A stretch of 64,000 bases of DNA from Todiramphus chloris collaris (GCA_025345505.1 JANVCC010000135.1:124001-188000), one strand, 5' to 3'; shown: positions 13,801 to 23,694, counted from the stretch's first letter. Notes: generated by a model from the letters alone, not told the origin. Made by a program: numbers and translations.

Positions 13801-16800
13801 TATTTCCATCTGGAAAGTTTTGCAAAGGAACAGGGGATGGACAAAGGGGCTGGTGGATCTCCTGTATCCATTTCCTTTTCTTGGGAAGCTGTGTTAATCC
13901 CCCAGCCAGGCCTGGTGAGACCATAACAATAACAGGAAATGATAAAAATAATCTGCTAGGAACTGCCCCTTCCCCTCAGCTCTCGCAGCCAGACGTCTTT
14001 CCCCAGAAAGGAAATGTGCTGGAAAATGACTGATGGTCCCAGGAGCTCACTGGGGAGCTGCCCAGGTGCAGTGGTGATGGGCAGGAAGGGTGTCACAGCA
14101 GCTAGGACACCCCAGCACCAGCAGCAGAGCAGTGAGGTCGCTCATAGCATCCAGTGTGGGGATGAAGAAAAGGCTCCAAGAAAGGATGGTCCAAACCCTG
14201 CTGCAGCTTCTGCCTGAGGAGCACCTGAGCAAGTTGGGCATCTCCAGTGGGGAGAGGGTGAGGGATGGGGGCAGGTTTCTGAAGTCATGAGCAGCATGAG
14301 GGCAGCAGGGCATCTCCTGGCCACCACTGCTTCAGTCACAGGAGCTGGGTGACATCAGGTAAACCAGCAGAAGCAAGGTGCAGGACCACATGGGAAAGGA
14401 GTGGCTGACCCGTGGGACTTCTCACCACAGGATGTTGCAGAAGGAGGAATTTATGAAGGAGAAACCCACTGTGGGGTACTGAAATGTGAGAAACTACCTG
14501 CAGCCCAAGTCCCTGTGCTAGAAATGCTTTTGGATCAGGAGAATGACCTCAAACACCTCCCCTTATCAGAAATTCTCCAAACACCTGGTTTTGTGAGCAC
14601 TGCCTCATCGTAGGAGCCAAGGCAGTGGCTGGACCTGTGCTTTGACCTTGAATATGTACCTCATGAGGCCATCAAACATCAGCTGTTCCTGAACCGTGTG
14701 GAACAGAAACAAGACCTGAAGTCTCCCTGGGAGGAGGTTGGGCTGGAGCCACCCAGGCTAGAGGTCATCTCCAGAGATGTAGGATGTTGTGTGGGACCGA
14801 GGAGGTGGGTGGAGAAGGAAAATGGCCTGTTTGACTCCAGTGTTTGCAAGAAGGACAAGAACAGGCCATGGGCAGCTTGGAGGCTCAGAGCACAATAAAA
14901 ATTGCTGCTTAATTAGCACAACAGAGCCTTGGCAGGGTGAGTCAGCTGGCTGGAGTCCCAGCCGGGTATCCAGCTTCTTCTGGACTGCCTGGGGAGCAGG
15001 GTGGCTGGAGGACTCTGTATCACAGGCAGACGTCAGCCTTGAGTGCCAGAGCTGAGCAGGAGCCAGACCCTCTGAGTGGGTCAGGGCATGAGAAAAAGGA
15101 AAAGAATCGATGACAGCCCCTTCCTGACCCATGAGCTACAGCCACTGAAACCACAAATAGCTGGAGGACAAGCAGCATCTGGCAGGGACAAGCGAAGACC
15201 CTGGCCCAGATGAAATGAAGTCTCTCAGCATCCCAGGAGCACAACAAGACCCAGCTCTGTCCTTGAGGATGGTGTTGGTGGAGGAAGCCTCCAAGCAACA
15301 GGGCTGCAGAGGCCAAGTCATCTCCCTTTTCAGCTGGCATCAGGCAGTGAAGGCAACTAACCTTAGAGCCAGCTGAAGATGCTTGTTGGAGACTGTGACC
15401 CACAGTCCAGCACCCAGCCCCACTCTGAACTGCTGGTTCAGAGGCTCCATGGCAGGTCTCAGTATTTCTGTTTACAAAGCTCCTGTTCCCAGGTATATGC
15501 AGTTCCCCACCCATGGTCCATGTTGGTTCTTCTCTGGCTGCAACATCTGCCTGACTCTGACACTGGATCAGGCCACACTGCAGCAACTCACACCCAGAGC
15601 AGGAGATGGACTGGACCAACCAGCACTGAGGCCAGAAAGGCAGGGGCATGGAGATGGCTGGCAAGACCACCATGGGCAGAGCTGGAGGACCCAGAGCTGC
15701 AGCTCACCTCCTCCTCTCTACACAACACAGGAAAAGGAACCCTCCCGGTCCGAAATGGGAAGAGCAGCTTTCCTTCCTCTTTCTGAGATGCTATCAGGAG
15801 TTATGGAAAGTACATTTCAGAAACATTTGAAAGGTGCCCCTCAGCATCTCACTGTCCATCACAGTGTGACAGAGCAGACCATGTTGACTGGGTGATGCTG
15901 GAGCCTTTGGAGGTTGCACGTCACTTCATGTGGGGCTCGGAGTCATCCCTTCTGTGAGGAATCCCTGTACCTCCTGGTGTTTCCTTGCTCCCAGTGGCCA
16001 AATCCAGACTCCACCCAGTGTGCAGGTGCTCACTGCCACTAGCATTACCCCAGCCGTGCATCCAGAGCATCTGTTGGCAAGCAGCGTCCCCTCGAGGGCC
16101 ACCCACCAGCATGGCTCCTCCTCATCTCTTCTTCAGACTGCTGATCTGATCCCAGATGTTCCTGACTGGCCCTATAGTGGGAGACAACCCCCCCCCTCCC
16201 CCCCAAGTCTGTCCCCAGTCCCCTTGGTATGGAAACCCTGAACACAGAGGCCAGCCCAGTCCCTGCAGCCCAGAGGAGGAGCTGCCTACCTGCACGCTTC
16301 TCGTTCCAGGTCCAGCTCGGACACTGCCTCATAGCTCTGAGTGGAGGAGATGCCAGCAGCCTGGAAGGAAAGATGCCAACACCTTGGTCATATCTCCTCT
16401 CCCCTCTGCGCTTTCCCATCCCAGACCTTCTCAACTTGCCTGGCTCACTGCAGGGGGGGATGTCAGCCTGTGACTCCCACACCAGCAGCGATGCTCAGCC
16501 AGGCAGTGGTGGGCACCACAGGCTCACCAGCTGCAGCTCCCTACTTGGCAGCAGTGGGTGGGCTGCAGAATGAAGACAGGGGACAGCCCCCCTGTGCCCA
16601 CAGGCCCTCTCACCTTCTGCTCCCGGGATGGGCCTATGTGCCCAAAGATGGTCTCACTGTAGGGGCTGACGAGCTGCTCACCAACCTCTGTGGACAGAGA
16701 CAGGGGAGGGAAAGACAGTAAGGCAGGCAGTGAGCAGCCAGAACTGGCCAGCTCTGGAGGGGGACCCCCCCCACCGAGCCCACCACAGCACACCCCAACA

Positions 16801-18765
16801 TCCAGCACATCTGGCTTAACAGGGACATCAGCCCAGATGTGTGTGGGGCTGAGCCCTGCCTTGGTCTGGGGCCAACCCGTGTCTTTGAGCGAGGCAGGAC
16901 AGGGCAGGACCTGGGGGCAAGGCAGGGTGTGTTGGTGTCTCCCTCACCCCCCTTCCTCGTGGACACCAGGAGGTCCCCACTGCTCACCGGTGCCCTGCGG
17001 GCTCTCACCTGGCTTGCCAGCGGGTCTCTGCGGGACGGGGGGCAGGTTCCCCCCAGGCCAGCCGGGACTGCTGGAAAACAGAAGAGGGGTTACTGGGGCC
17101 CTGACTGGGATGGGGTGGGAGCCTATGGGGTTTTTCCACCTTGTTTTCCCATCTGGCTTATATGGGCTGGAGGCTGCCCCCAACCAGGCCCAAGCCCAGC
17201 TTTGTCCCCAGAGATGAGCAGCATCCCCTCCTTGCTCCCAGCACCTCCCTTGCTCCCGTCTTCTCCCCACCCTGAGACCTGCTGGGCTGTATCTCCTGGG
17301 GCTGCCAGGCAACTCCCTTCCCAGCTCACCCCCCCTCTAACATCTCCCATCACACTCCCAGCAGGAGTCAGCCCCAGAGCCCTCATTCAGCCACCCCCTC
17401 ACCATTCAGGGCAGCCCCAGCCCTGCTGCCTGGGGCGGGGAGGGGCAGCAGGTTCTCCAGCCAGAACCAGCCAACCTGGGGCCCAGGGATGCCCTGTCAG
17501 CTCAGAGGGATCCCAGCTGCCTTGAGGGACTGCTCCATGAGGAGCATGTGGAGGGTGGTGAAAGGGGCTTTGTCAGCACCCGGAGTCAGGCAGGACCAGG
17601 CTGAGGATGGGGTCCCAGGTGTGGGGGGCTCTCTGGATCCTTGTGTCTGGCTGCTCTGCACCCTCCCTCCACTCCCTGGGGCATCTGCTTACTCAGGCTT
17701 GTTGTCCAGCTGGGTCAGGTCCTGCGGGGACAGAGCTGGGGGATGACCCTGGGGCTCATCCTCCCCCTCCGAGTCCTCAGTGGGTGATGATGGGGGCTTG
17801 AGTCCTTCATAGATGACGTTGGACACCATCTCCAGCCTGCTCTGCCCTGAGCCCGGCTGTGAGGCTACCCTAGGGCATGGTGAGGGATCTGTCCTGGCTG
17901 GGGTGGCTGTGGGGGGCAGGGGAGGGGTGGTCACAGGATGAGCCTCTGGCATGCTCCCAGGACTGGGCTCAGCTGCTGGGACCCTGTGGCTGTGCCGTGG
18001 TGGGACAGATGGGAAAGACAGGGAGGATTTCTCCGATGTTTCCAGGGTTTGTCCATGATCCGATGCTGGAGGGGGCCGTGTCTCCTCCCGAGTGCTCACC
18101 CGTGCTCTAAGCCAGGATGCTCCCATGCCCATGGCCACCGCTGCCCTGGGGCCAGCTGGTGGCACTGGCCCGGTCTCTGAGCTCTCCAAATCCGTGGAGC
18201 TCTCCCCTGGCACAAAGCCCTCCAGTACCACAAAGGCTGCAGTTGCCCCGTCGCTGCCTGGGCTGTGTGTTGGCACCGTGGTGCGTGCTGGTGGCACGGG
18301 TGCTAAGCTCTGCTCTGGCTTTGAGCGAGGGAAAACTGTCCTCGGCTTGGGAACTGGCTTCGCAGGGGGAGGAGCAGGGTCCTTCTCCAGAGGTGATGCT
18401 TGGGCAGTCACAGTAGTGAGCTGCTGTGTCCCAAAGGTGTCAGTAGCCCCTCCTGACTCAGCTTTCATGGCATCCTTGCCCACCTGGGGGGCATTCAGGA
18501 CTTCAGTGGCTTGGAAACGGGCGTCTCCTGCTGCAAGTCCCTCCTGGGCTTGACTGAGCATCCGTGTCTGCTGTGCCAAGTTCAGGATCCTTTTGCGGTG
18601 CCCAGTGGCGGTGATGCCGATCTGCTGCAGGTGGTGACTGTCCAGCGAGGCAACATCTCTGGCCAAGTGGTACCCGTGCTTCTTGAAGACATCCCGGTAC
18701 CTCTCCAAGTGGATGGTGGCCAGCCAGTCTGCAATATTGGAGTCAGGACCGCACGGGGAGCTCAT
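64..18765 (-). CDS. ARAP3: ARAP3, ArfGAP with RhoGAP, ankyrin-repeat-like and PH domains 3 (complete coding region, 33 coding exons)
   Basis: ARAP3 is a cytosolic PI3K effector recruited to PIP3 at the plasma membrane, where it inactivates Arf6 and, when bound by Rap, RhoA; it shapes cell spreading and vascular sprouting. I joined coding exons in transcription order: 18765-17693, 17070-17009, 16687-16614, 16360-16290, 13267-12998, 12749-12680, 11345-11225, 11004-10817, 9997-9891, 9783-9584, 9464-9379, 9207-9025, 8801-8639, 8317-8186, 8111-7958, 7797-7695, 7466-7268, 7179-7116, 5968-5805, 5660-5448, 5284-5179, 4642-4495, 4318-4250, 3956-3882, 3773-3659, 3495-3367, 3164-3031, 2875-2793, 2567-2532, 1995-1932, 1825-1688, 1377-1339, 642-64. 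All phases agree; the total is 5,412 nt (1,803 aa plus stop). The start has an in-frame TGA 39 nt upstream in the same exon. The family member is chosen from SAM, PH1 and C-terminal motifs that match ARAP3 rather than ARAP1 or ARAP2. The human protein is about 1,544 aa; the excess lies mainly in the linker between SAM and PH1. Confidence 0.94.
1932..3164 (-). CDS. ARAP3: ARAP3 coding exons 27-30: PH5 domain
   Basis: Exons 3031-3164, 2793-2875, 2532-2567 and 1932-1995. They encode [48 protein letters not shown] and [19 protein letters not shown], which together form the C-terminal PH5 domain (residues about 1448-1556). The third exon is a 36-nt microexon flanked by CCCTAG and GTGAGT. It supplies an internal beta strand of the PH fold, so skipping it would keep the frame but break the domain. 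Confidence 0.92.
3367..4318 (-). CDS. ARAP3: ARAP3 coding exons 23-26: Ras-association (RA) domain
   Basis: Exons 4250-4318, 3882-3956, 3659-3773 and 3367-3495. They encode [16 protein letters not shown], then [19 protein letters not shown] and [20 protein letters not shown], and end in [20 protein letters not shown]. This is a ubiquitin-fold RA domain (residues about 1341-1440) that binds Rap1/Rap2-GTP in the mammalian protein. For exon 24 I use the distal acceptor CCCCCAG at 3957-3963 so that LSQ is kept, as in mammalian ARAP3; the internal TCACAG nine bases further on would also stay in frame and delete LSQ. Confidence 0.92.
4495..5968 (-). CDS. ARAP3: ARAP3 coding exons 19-22: RhoGAP domain (RhoA GAP)
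   Basis: Exons 5805-5968, 5448-5660, 5179-5284 and 4495-4642. The first ends PH4 (TFYLQGLSR) and opens the RhoGAP domain at about residue 1143 ([15 protein letters not shown]). The catalytic arginine finger sits in GIYRKNG (R1170, equivalent to human R982). [19 protein letters not shown] carries the conserved RhoGAP helix, and [21 protein letters not shown] ends the fold near residue 1325. The domain acts on RhoA and is stimulated by Rap-GTP binding to the RA domain downstream. All catalytic and fold residues I can check are present, so the protein should be active. Confidence 0.94.
6284..7098 (+). mobile_element. CR1 LINE 3' fragment (in ARAP3 intron 18)
   Basis: This 5'-truncated CR1 starts in the region that reads AACAAGGCCCAGTGCC and runs through the 3'UTR hallmarks (GGAACAATTTCTTCCCC, GGTTAGTGGTGCCCTGGCAG) to a degraded octamer tail at 7075-7098. 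It lies antisense to ARAP3. CR1 is the dominant non-LTR retroelement of birds and reptiles. Confidence 0.9.
7116..7797 (-). CDS. ARAP3: ARAP3 coding exons 16-18: end of PH3 and PH4
   Basis: Exons 7695-7797, 7268-7466 and 7116-7179. They encode [19 protein letters not shown] (end of PH3), [12 protein letters not shown] (start of PH4), INLRRLQEL and [14 protein letters not shown]3 and PH4 of ARAP proteins are structural PH folds without established strong phosphoinositide binding. The intron at 7180-7267 is only 88 nt. The next intron (5969-7115) holds a CR1 copy of about 0.8 kb. Confidence 0.92.
7958..8801 (-). CDS. ARAP3: ARAP3 coding exons 13-15: post-ArfGAP helices and PH3
   Basis: Exons 8639-8801, 8186-8317 and 7958-8111. 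The first begins [13 protein letters not shown], which matches the ARAP family after the ArfGAP domain, then diverges into a lineage-specific linker (residues about 850-890). The second encodes GVYNEI and the PH3 start HSGYLYRAV. The third encodes [16 protein letters not shown] and the middle of PH3. The donor of the first exon is placed at 8638-8637 (TCAG|GTAACA), because an in-frame GTGGCC within the exon would give the wrong phase for the next exon. Donor and acceptor phases are 1-1 at both internal joins. Confidence 0.9.
9025..9783 (-). CDS. ARAP3: ARAP3 coding exons 10-12: ArfGAP domain (Arf6 GAP)
   Basis: Exons 9584-9783, 9379-9464 and 9025-9207. The ArfGAP zinc finger CX2CX16CX2C is intact (C721, C724, C741, C744), and the catalytic arginine finger lies in GQHRSLG (R749, equivalent to human R532). 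The segment [13 protein letters not shown] follows, then the helical ankyrin-like part ([14 protein letters not shown]). The join between the first two exons works only if the donor is CAG|GCCAGT, a GC-AG intron (9465-9583). The nearby GT at 9579-9578 would put the next exon out of frame. The domain hydrolyses GTP on Arf6 when PIP3 is bound through PH1. Confidence 0.93.
9891..11004 (-). CDS. ARAP3: ARAP3 coding exons 8-9: PH2 domain
   Basis: Exons 10817-11004 and 9891-9997. They finish PH1 ([11 protein letters not shown]) and encode most of PH2, residues about 610-700 ([17 protein letters not shown], then [12 protein letters not shown] and [13 protein letters not shown]). The acceptor of the first exon must be CCCCAG at 11005-11010; the nearer CCCAG would bring in a stop. 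Its donor is GTTCGT, weak at positions +3 to +5. Reading through it would add 28 residues and then stop at 10736-10738, so a truncated isoform ending in PH2 is conceivable. Confidence 0.9.
11225..13267 (-). CDS. ARAP3: ARAP3 coding exons 5-7: end of linker and PH1 domain
   Basis: Exons 12998-13267, 12680-12749 and 11225-11345. The first ends a Ser/Glu-rich acidic linker and carries the conserved lead-in ISPYASF and the PH1 start [12 protein letters not shown]1 spans residues about 503-595. Its PIP3-binding basic pair is retained in FQRRYVRF (R523, R524), which correspond to human R307/R308, whose mutation is known to abolish PIP3-driven membrane recruitment. The exon junction falls inside the beta1-beta2 loop (CAG GG|G AAC). 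The intron between the second and third exons (11346-12679) contains a 540-bp CR1 copy. The third exon encodes [12 protein letters not shown], a hallmark of ARAP3 PH1. Confidence 0.93.
12018..12556 (+). mobile_element. CR1 LINE 3' fragment (in ARAP3 intron 6)
   Basis: The same subfamily as the copy at 6.3-7.1 kb. It starts at CACATGGCAAGAAGGCCACC and has an internal deletion before the 3' domain. The tail at 12530-12556 is a run of imperfect ATTCTATG/ATTCCATG units. Confidence 0.88.
16290..17070 (-). CDS. ARAP3: ARAP3 coding exons 2-4: linker between SAM and PH1
   Basis: Three small exons (17009-17070, 62 nt; 16614-16687, 74 nt; 16290-16360, 71 nt) with CAG acceptors and GTGAG or GTAGG donors. 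They encode residues about 358-427: a proline-rich stretch ([11 protein letters not shown]) that is a plausible SH3 ligand, then a segment with two tyrosines (SPYSETIFG and [10 protein letters not shown]) that look like kinase targets. The region is poorly conserved in the family, so the joins rest on splice signals and phase continuity more than on homology. A 3.0 kb intron follows (13268-16289). Confidence 0.75.
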
Positions 18766-18805
18766 GGCCCTGGGGTGCCTCTGACACGGATGCTCAGCCC
18801 ATCAT
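17693..18805 (-). CDS. ARAP3: ARAP3 first coding exon: SAM domain and long proline-rich linker
   Basis: This exon starts after an acceptor at 18806-18810 (AACAG) and has 40 nt of 5'UTR before the ATG at 18765-18763. Residues about 8-72 form the SAM domain (motifs [12 protein letters not shown] and [12 protein letters not shown]). In ARAP3 the SAM domain pairs with the SAM domain of SHIP2. Residues about 73-357 are a low-complexity Pro/Ser/Thr linker that keeps the ARAP-family motif PKPRTVF and, near its end, SNVIYEGL, a possible phosphotyrosine site corresponding to a tyrosine in the same position of mammalian ARAP3. The exon ends in phase 2 at a GTAAGC donor. The leader carries a minimal upstream ORF (ATG ATG GGC TGA) at 18805-18794, and the TGA at 18804-18802 is in frame with the main start and closes off any N-terminal extension. 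Confidence 0.92.
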
Positions 18806-18938
18806 CTGTTGAAGAAGGAGAGAAAATGAGTGAGGAGGGAAAGGGAGCGAGGGGGTTCAGGGCACAGATCCCACCGGTGGAAGCGTGGAATGCTCTCGAA
18901 GGTCCCCCTGCCTTGCTGCTCTTCCCAGAGTCTCTCAC

Positions 18939-19080
18939 CTCCGAGCTCAAGAAGCCGGCATCCTGTTGTTCCTCAGCCCCGAGACTCTCTGCCCCTCCCC
19001 GGAGCTGCCGGATCCAGGAGCTGCCGGATCCCAGCCCCGCTTTGTCGGCGAGGCCGTGACCCCAGCTCAGGCAGGAACCG
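18939..19080 (-). other. ARAP3: Probable non-coding first exon of ARAP3 (5'UTR)
   Basis: A strong minus-strand donor (CGGAG|GTGAGAG) lies at 18938-18937, and an acceptor follows at 18806-18810, leaving a 133-nt intron before the first coding exon. The exon sequence is CpG-rich and contains a small ORF (ATG CCG GCT TCT TGA). A 14-bp unit, GAGCTGCCGGATCC, occurs twice in tandem at about 19005-19035. The 5' boundary is a guess, since no initiator or TATA signal stands out. Read-through of this block without splicing is also possible. Confidence 0.45.
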
Positions 19081-19560
19081 AGTGGCGGGGGGCTCACTGG
19101 AGAGCGGGTGGTTGAGCAGATACCGGACTCTGGAGCATCCCGAGCTCCGCTACACGCCGGGCTGGGTGTGAGGAGGAGAAGAGGCAGGCGCAGCCGAAGG
19201 GGGGTCCCGGCGGAGGGGGCTGCCCGAGGCAGATAACGGGGGGAGCAGCCGGGCCCCTCCCAGGGGATGAGCTCCTGTGCCGGCCAGCTCGGGGAGGGCT
19301 CTGCGGCCGGAAGGGCCAGACCATAATCTCTCTCTCCCGCTACTGGGGAGGGCATGGGAGAGGTCAGCATGACTCATGTGCAGGCAGAGGGGGGATAGCC
19401 TCCCACCCACCCACCTCCAGCTGGGATGGGGCCCTGCGCCCCGCTGCCAGCACCCGCAGCTCAAGAGAGGGACCCGACCCGGGGCTTACGCTCAGCACGG
19501 TGCCCACCCGCCAGGTCCTGCTCTGCCGGGGACCCCCAACCCCAAATCATTTGCTGGCAC
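18940..19560. promoter_or_regulatory. CpG island, likely ARAP3 promoter
   Basis: CG dinucleotides are frequent from about 18.94 to 19.56 kb and become scarcer on both sides. The block lies immediately upstream of the first coding exon and has no TATA box, as expected for a broad CpG-island promoter. The position relative to the gene is the main argument; transcription start sites cannot be fixed from sequence alone. Confidence 0.5.
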
Positions 19561-22500
19561 AGCCCCGGGGCAGAGCTGTGGGCTGTCAGCGGAGCGCTGA
19601 GAGCCTTTTTCCCATGAATCACGCTGCTCCGCACTAAACCATCTGTGCTGACTGTGCTGCCACTGGGTCTTTTTCCAGTTCCTCCATTTCCCTCTATTGT
19701 TCGGTGCAGGCTTCCTTCCTGCTGCCTGCACGCTCCCACGCATCCCCTGCCCCCTCCCGTGTCCAGACGGCTGAGGGACAGCCAGGCCAGGCTGCCTTCT
19801 CCATGAGCCCCCGCATCCCTGCGCGGGCATCTGCCTGCTCCCCACCGCTGCCTGGGCGGGCAAGGGTTCCATCAGTGGCATGGGGAAGCCTGGGCAGGCT
19901 GCTCTGCTGGTGGAGCTGGTGGTGGCCCTGCGAGCATGTGGTGGGGGACACTGCTGTCCAGCATGCATGAAGAGCAGGGCTCTCTGCTCAAAGGGGTGGG
20001 TGTGGGGTGTGTATCCAACCCCGAATGGGAGCGGGGATCCCCGTGGGACAAGTGGCTGTGCACCGGTGTGCATTGAGGAGGGATAGTCATGGCAGGAGGT
20101 GGCTGAGGAGCTGGGAGAGCCCGGTGTGGGGAGCAGGGCACGGGGATGTTGCAGCTGGAAGGCTGACTGGGGATGTAGGACCTACACAAAGGGTTGGGCA
20201 GGGGGGTATGGAGGGTAATGTCATGCCCCCCTGTGGGCTGGGTGTTTCTGCCACAGGTTACAGGGTTGTAGCTGCTTCTGATGCTGAAATGGAGCAATTT
20301 CCCCCTTTCTTATGCCTGTATCTCCCCGGGGGATCTGTGGCCAGCTTTGCCCACTGCCTGCGGCTTCAGCAGGCAGCCTCCTGCAGGGAGCTGTCTCCTG
20401 CCACCTCCCCATGCCTGGGCACTGAGACCATTCCAGGCACTGGGCTGCGTTGTGGGACTTGGGAGCAGTTTGGCTGTGCCTGTAGGCAGTGCCATTGTGC
20501 AGGGAGGTCACAATGTTCCTGTCCCTGCAAACCCACGTGGACTAGATAATGCAGTAAGCTGGAAGTGAACATGAACTTCCCCAGTCCTGGCCCTTCCCCA
20601 CCCCATCCCCAAACGCATCCCATCCATCACCTGCCACCCTCAGGGTTCTCCCTCACCTCTCTCCCCGCAACGCGGTCCGCAGCCCTCCAGCACTGGCTCC
20701 GGTGGAGAAGGATGGTGGCAGTGCCTCTGTGGGCTCCAGAGCCGCCCTGCTCTGAGCTCCAGGATGATGCCAAGATGTCCTCACCAGGCACAGGACTCAG
20801 CCTGTGGGCAGGAGCAGGCAGCCCTGCAGGAACTGCTGTAGGCACAGAAGGCTTCGCGGCACCCAGCCCGCACCTCCCACTGCCGGTCCCTCCTCCAAGC
20901 CAATCCTCTGGTCCCCATCCCTGTCCCACCCTCCCGTCCTGCCCCTTCCCAGGCACGATGAAGCCCCACGCGTGGCTCCTGACCTGACTGCCCCACATCC
21001 TGCCCCTGTGCCAGGCTCTGCCCTCCTTTGGGGGCTGCTCTCCACTCTCCCTGCTCACCTCCTCGTGCTCCTTCTCTTGCCTTCCCAGCAAGGGTCCTGC
21101 TCCCCACACTGCCATGGTGGGACCAGGCATCCCTGAGACCCATAGGCAGAGGCTGCGCTGCCAAGGGAGCTCTTTTAAGTTCTCAGATGCATTTGACTGT
21201 AGCTGCTGTTTCTGCCTCTGGTTGCAGAGGAGAGGAGCTATTCACTGTATCCACCTTGGGCAGGGTGCAGGTGCTGGGAAGGTGCTACCAGATTAGAGAA
21301 AGCAGGTTAAAACACTCATGCTGATGAGGGGACTGGGGGGGATGGTGCTGAGGCTTGGCTTGGAGATATTTGGAACACAAAACCCTCCATTGTGCTGTGG
21401 GATGCTGGGGATGCAGGATCCGATCCCACCACCCCACGGTGAGGGGGATGTGGAATCAGCCAAGGGGCAGGATGGCAGCGGGATCTGGGGTGGCAGGGGC
21501 ACATCGGAAGGGTTTCTCTCCTGCAAGGAGTCCGTGCTTTCACCACCAGCCAGCCCGGCTGCCTTTAATGCAACGTTTTTTGCAAGAGCCCCAGTGGGGC
21601 TGGTGGTTAGTCCAGCTCTGCTGTTACCCAACCCTGCACCCAAAGTGTGGCTGAGGTTGCTATCTCACAACACCCTCCAGCTCTGCTCTGCTCCTGATGG
21701 CAAGGCTGATAACTGCTCCCTGCTCTGTGAGCATCCAGCTCTCTGGGAACCTCCTTGCTCCAACTCAGGCTGGTCCTTTCCTGCCCCTACAATGCCCCCA
21801 AAAGCCACTGTGGGGGGCTGGGAGCAGCGGGAGCCTCTGGTGTGAGAGGACCACCCTGTACCAGTCTCCGTGCATGGAAAGGCAGCTTCTCCTTATTGCA
21901 GGTTTGCTCCTACAAAGCAGAAGCAGAACTTGTCATGAGCCCGGCACGGTTTTTGTCTTCCTCCCCAGTCCCCACCATCATCTCCAGTGGGGGGGGGGGG
22001 GGGGGGGGAGTGGTGAATCCCCGGGGCTGGGGATGGCACGGGTGGCCCCATGTGGGTGGGGTGAGGAGACAGGGTGCATAGAGATCCTCAGGGTGTGCAG
22101 GGACCCTCCAGCCCTGCACTGTGGACTGTGCCATCCCACCTCTGCCTCTTAGAGGAAGTTGTTTGGCTAAATATAAGCACTGGACATTCATGGGAAGGTT
22201 GCTGAGATCTGCAGTGTGAGTGGCTGGAAGGGCAGAGGGATGGGTACTGGTGGCAGCCAGTGTGCTATCATTGCCATCCAGCCATGCTGGGGCATGAACA
22301 CCAGTGATGCACACTCCAGCGTGGGACCAGATCCTGGCTCACTGCTCTTTGGTACCCTGCAGCATCTCTATAGACCCCCCCATAACCTGGTGCTGGGAGA
22401 GGAGCTCCCCCCTGTTTGCTGGAAGGGAAGAGATGGGCTCTCTGGAGGTTGAAGGCACACCCTGGGACATCTCCAGAGTGGCAAGTTGCAGTCCCATCTG

Positions 22501-23694
22501 GTGGCCCAGTGTGGCCAAGAGCAGAGCCCAGCCCCCATAACCCACATCCTGATGGCTGCTGACAGGCCAGTTTGGTGCAGAAAACCTTCTTCCCTGATCT
22601 CTTCTTCAACCACAGTCACCTAAGTACTGGGCCTGGTGCTCGATTCCCCTGACAGGGGGAGGAAACCACTGGTCAGGCATCTCTGCTGAGCCCCAGCACC
22701 CAATTCCCAACCAGAAACTGCCCCTTCCCAGAGCCCAGTTGGGAGTACAGCCTGAGCCAGGGCATCTCCTCACCATGGGACCACCCTGGAGCCAGACAGC
22801 TGGGATGGGGCCATGTTGAAGGGGAGCAGGGCACAGCAGAGCACAGGGCACTGGCAGGGTGCTGGCAGCCGTGCTGTGTGTGCTGTGGTTGGGTCCTTTC
22901 CTGAGGGCTTCTAATCAGCCCACTTTCCAGAGTGCAGTTTGCAGAGGCTCCACCTGATCTCTTTGGTGTCTGCCAACCTGCAGATACGATCTATATTTAG
23001 ACTCTTTGGACCAGGGCAAAGAGCCCTGTCGTGTCTATGGGTTCAAACAGCAGGAAGGTCTTGCCTGCTCCCTAGAGGAGGGAAATGCCCCTTGGGTTGG
23101 GGGATTGGGCTTTGTGAAGATGCTGCTAAGGGCTGGAGGAAGCAAAGAACAAAGTGAAGGTCGGATCCTTCCAGCACATTGGTCTGTGGAGTCCTTCCCC
23201 TTTCCGGGCAGCACCCGTGATGGCATTGTTCCTCAAGGTCCACCTGTCCAGCTGCCCACCCCTCCCCATCAGGCTTTCCTGCACCCTGGGCCAGACTTTG
23301 CTCTACCTCCAGCCCTACCCATGCTGGATTATGCTGGAGGATCTGGGTGGTGGTGGTGGGAGCATCTCTTGGGAGCAGGGCAGGGAGAAGGACACTCAGG
23401 GCTCACATCTAGAGGGCAAAATGCCCTGTTGGACAGCTGGAAATGTGGGGTTGGGACCAAGCCTGAGGGTTTTGCTGGGGCACAGCGGAGAGCTGAGCCT
23501 CTGAGAGGGCATGGTGGAGGCATGGGGAGGGGGAAACTGGAGACTGTAGGGTTTAGAAATCTGATGGACTTCTCCAAGCAAGAGTCTTGCTGAAGGTCAG
23601 TCCATGGGATAAGATGGGCTGCTGAGGGCCTCCCTGCTGGGCTTAGGGTTCTGATGTGGGTGGGTGGGTGGGGGCTGAGAGTTGCCTAAGACCT
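19561..23694. other. Intergenic stretch upstream of ARAP3; no gene seen
   Basis: I see no coding exon, RNA gene or recognisable mobile element here. It contains a run of 20 G at 21989-22008, scattered short CpG-rich patches (19.7-20.1 kb, 20.6-21.0 kb) and a GGGT microsatellite at about 23654-23673. It may include further distal promoter or enhancer sequence of ARAP3. Confidence 0.5.
21989..22008 (+). repeat. G20 homopolymer
   Basis: Twenty uninterrupted guanines, preceded by CAGT and followed by AGTGG. Such runs can form stacked G-quadruplexes and their length is unreliable in assemblies. Confidence 0.95.

Noticed and set aside
17689-18553. Plus-strand open frames opposite the ARAP3 SAM exon
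   Set aside because: They are antisense shadows of a GC-rich coding exon. The minus frame has the SAM domain and splice signals.
1-19000. Calling the gene ARAP1 because a STARD10-type gene is adjacent
   Set aside because: The SAM motif (GHRKRIL), PH1 words, the RA segment and the C-terminal VYEEV and [12 protein letters not shown] motifs fit ARAP3. The ARAP1 C-terminal sequence is absent.
18762-19370. 202-codon minus-strand frame overlapping the ARAP3 start
   Set aside because: It is out of frame with ARAP3, lies in the CpG island and leader, and is interrupted by the probable splice donor at 18938.
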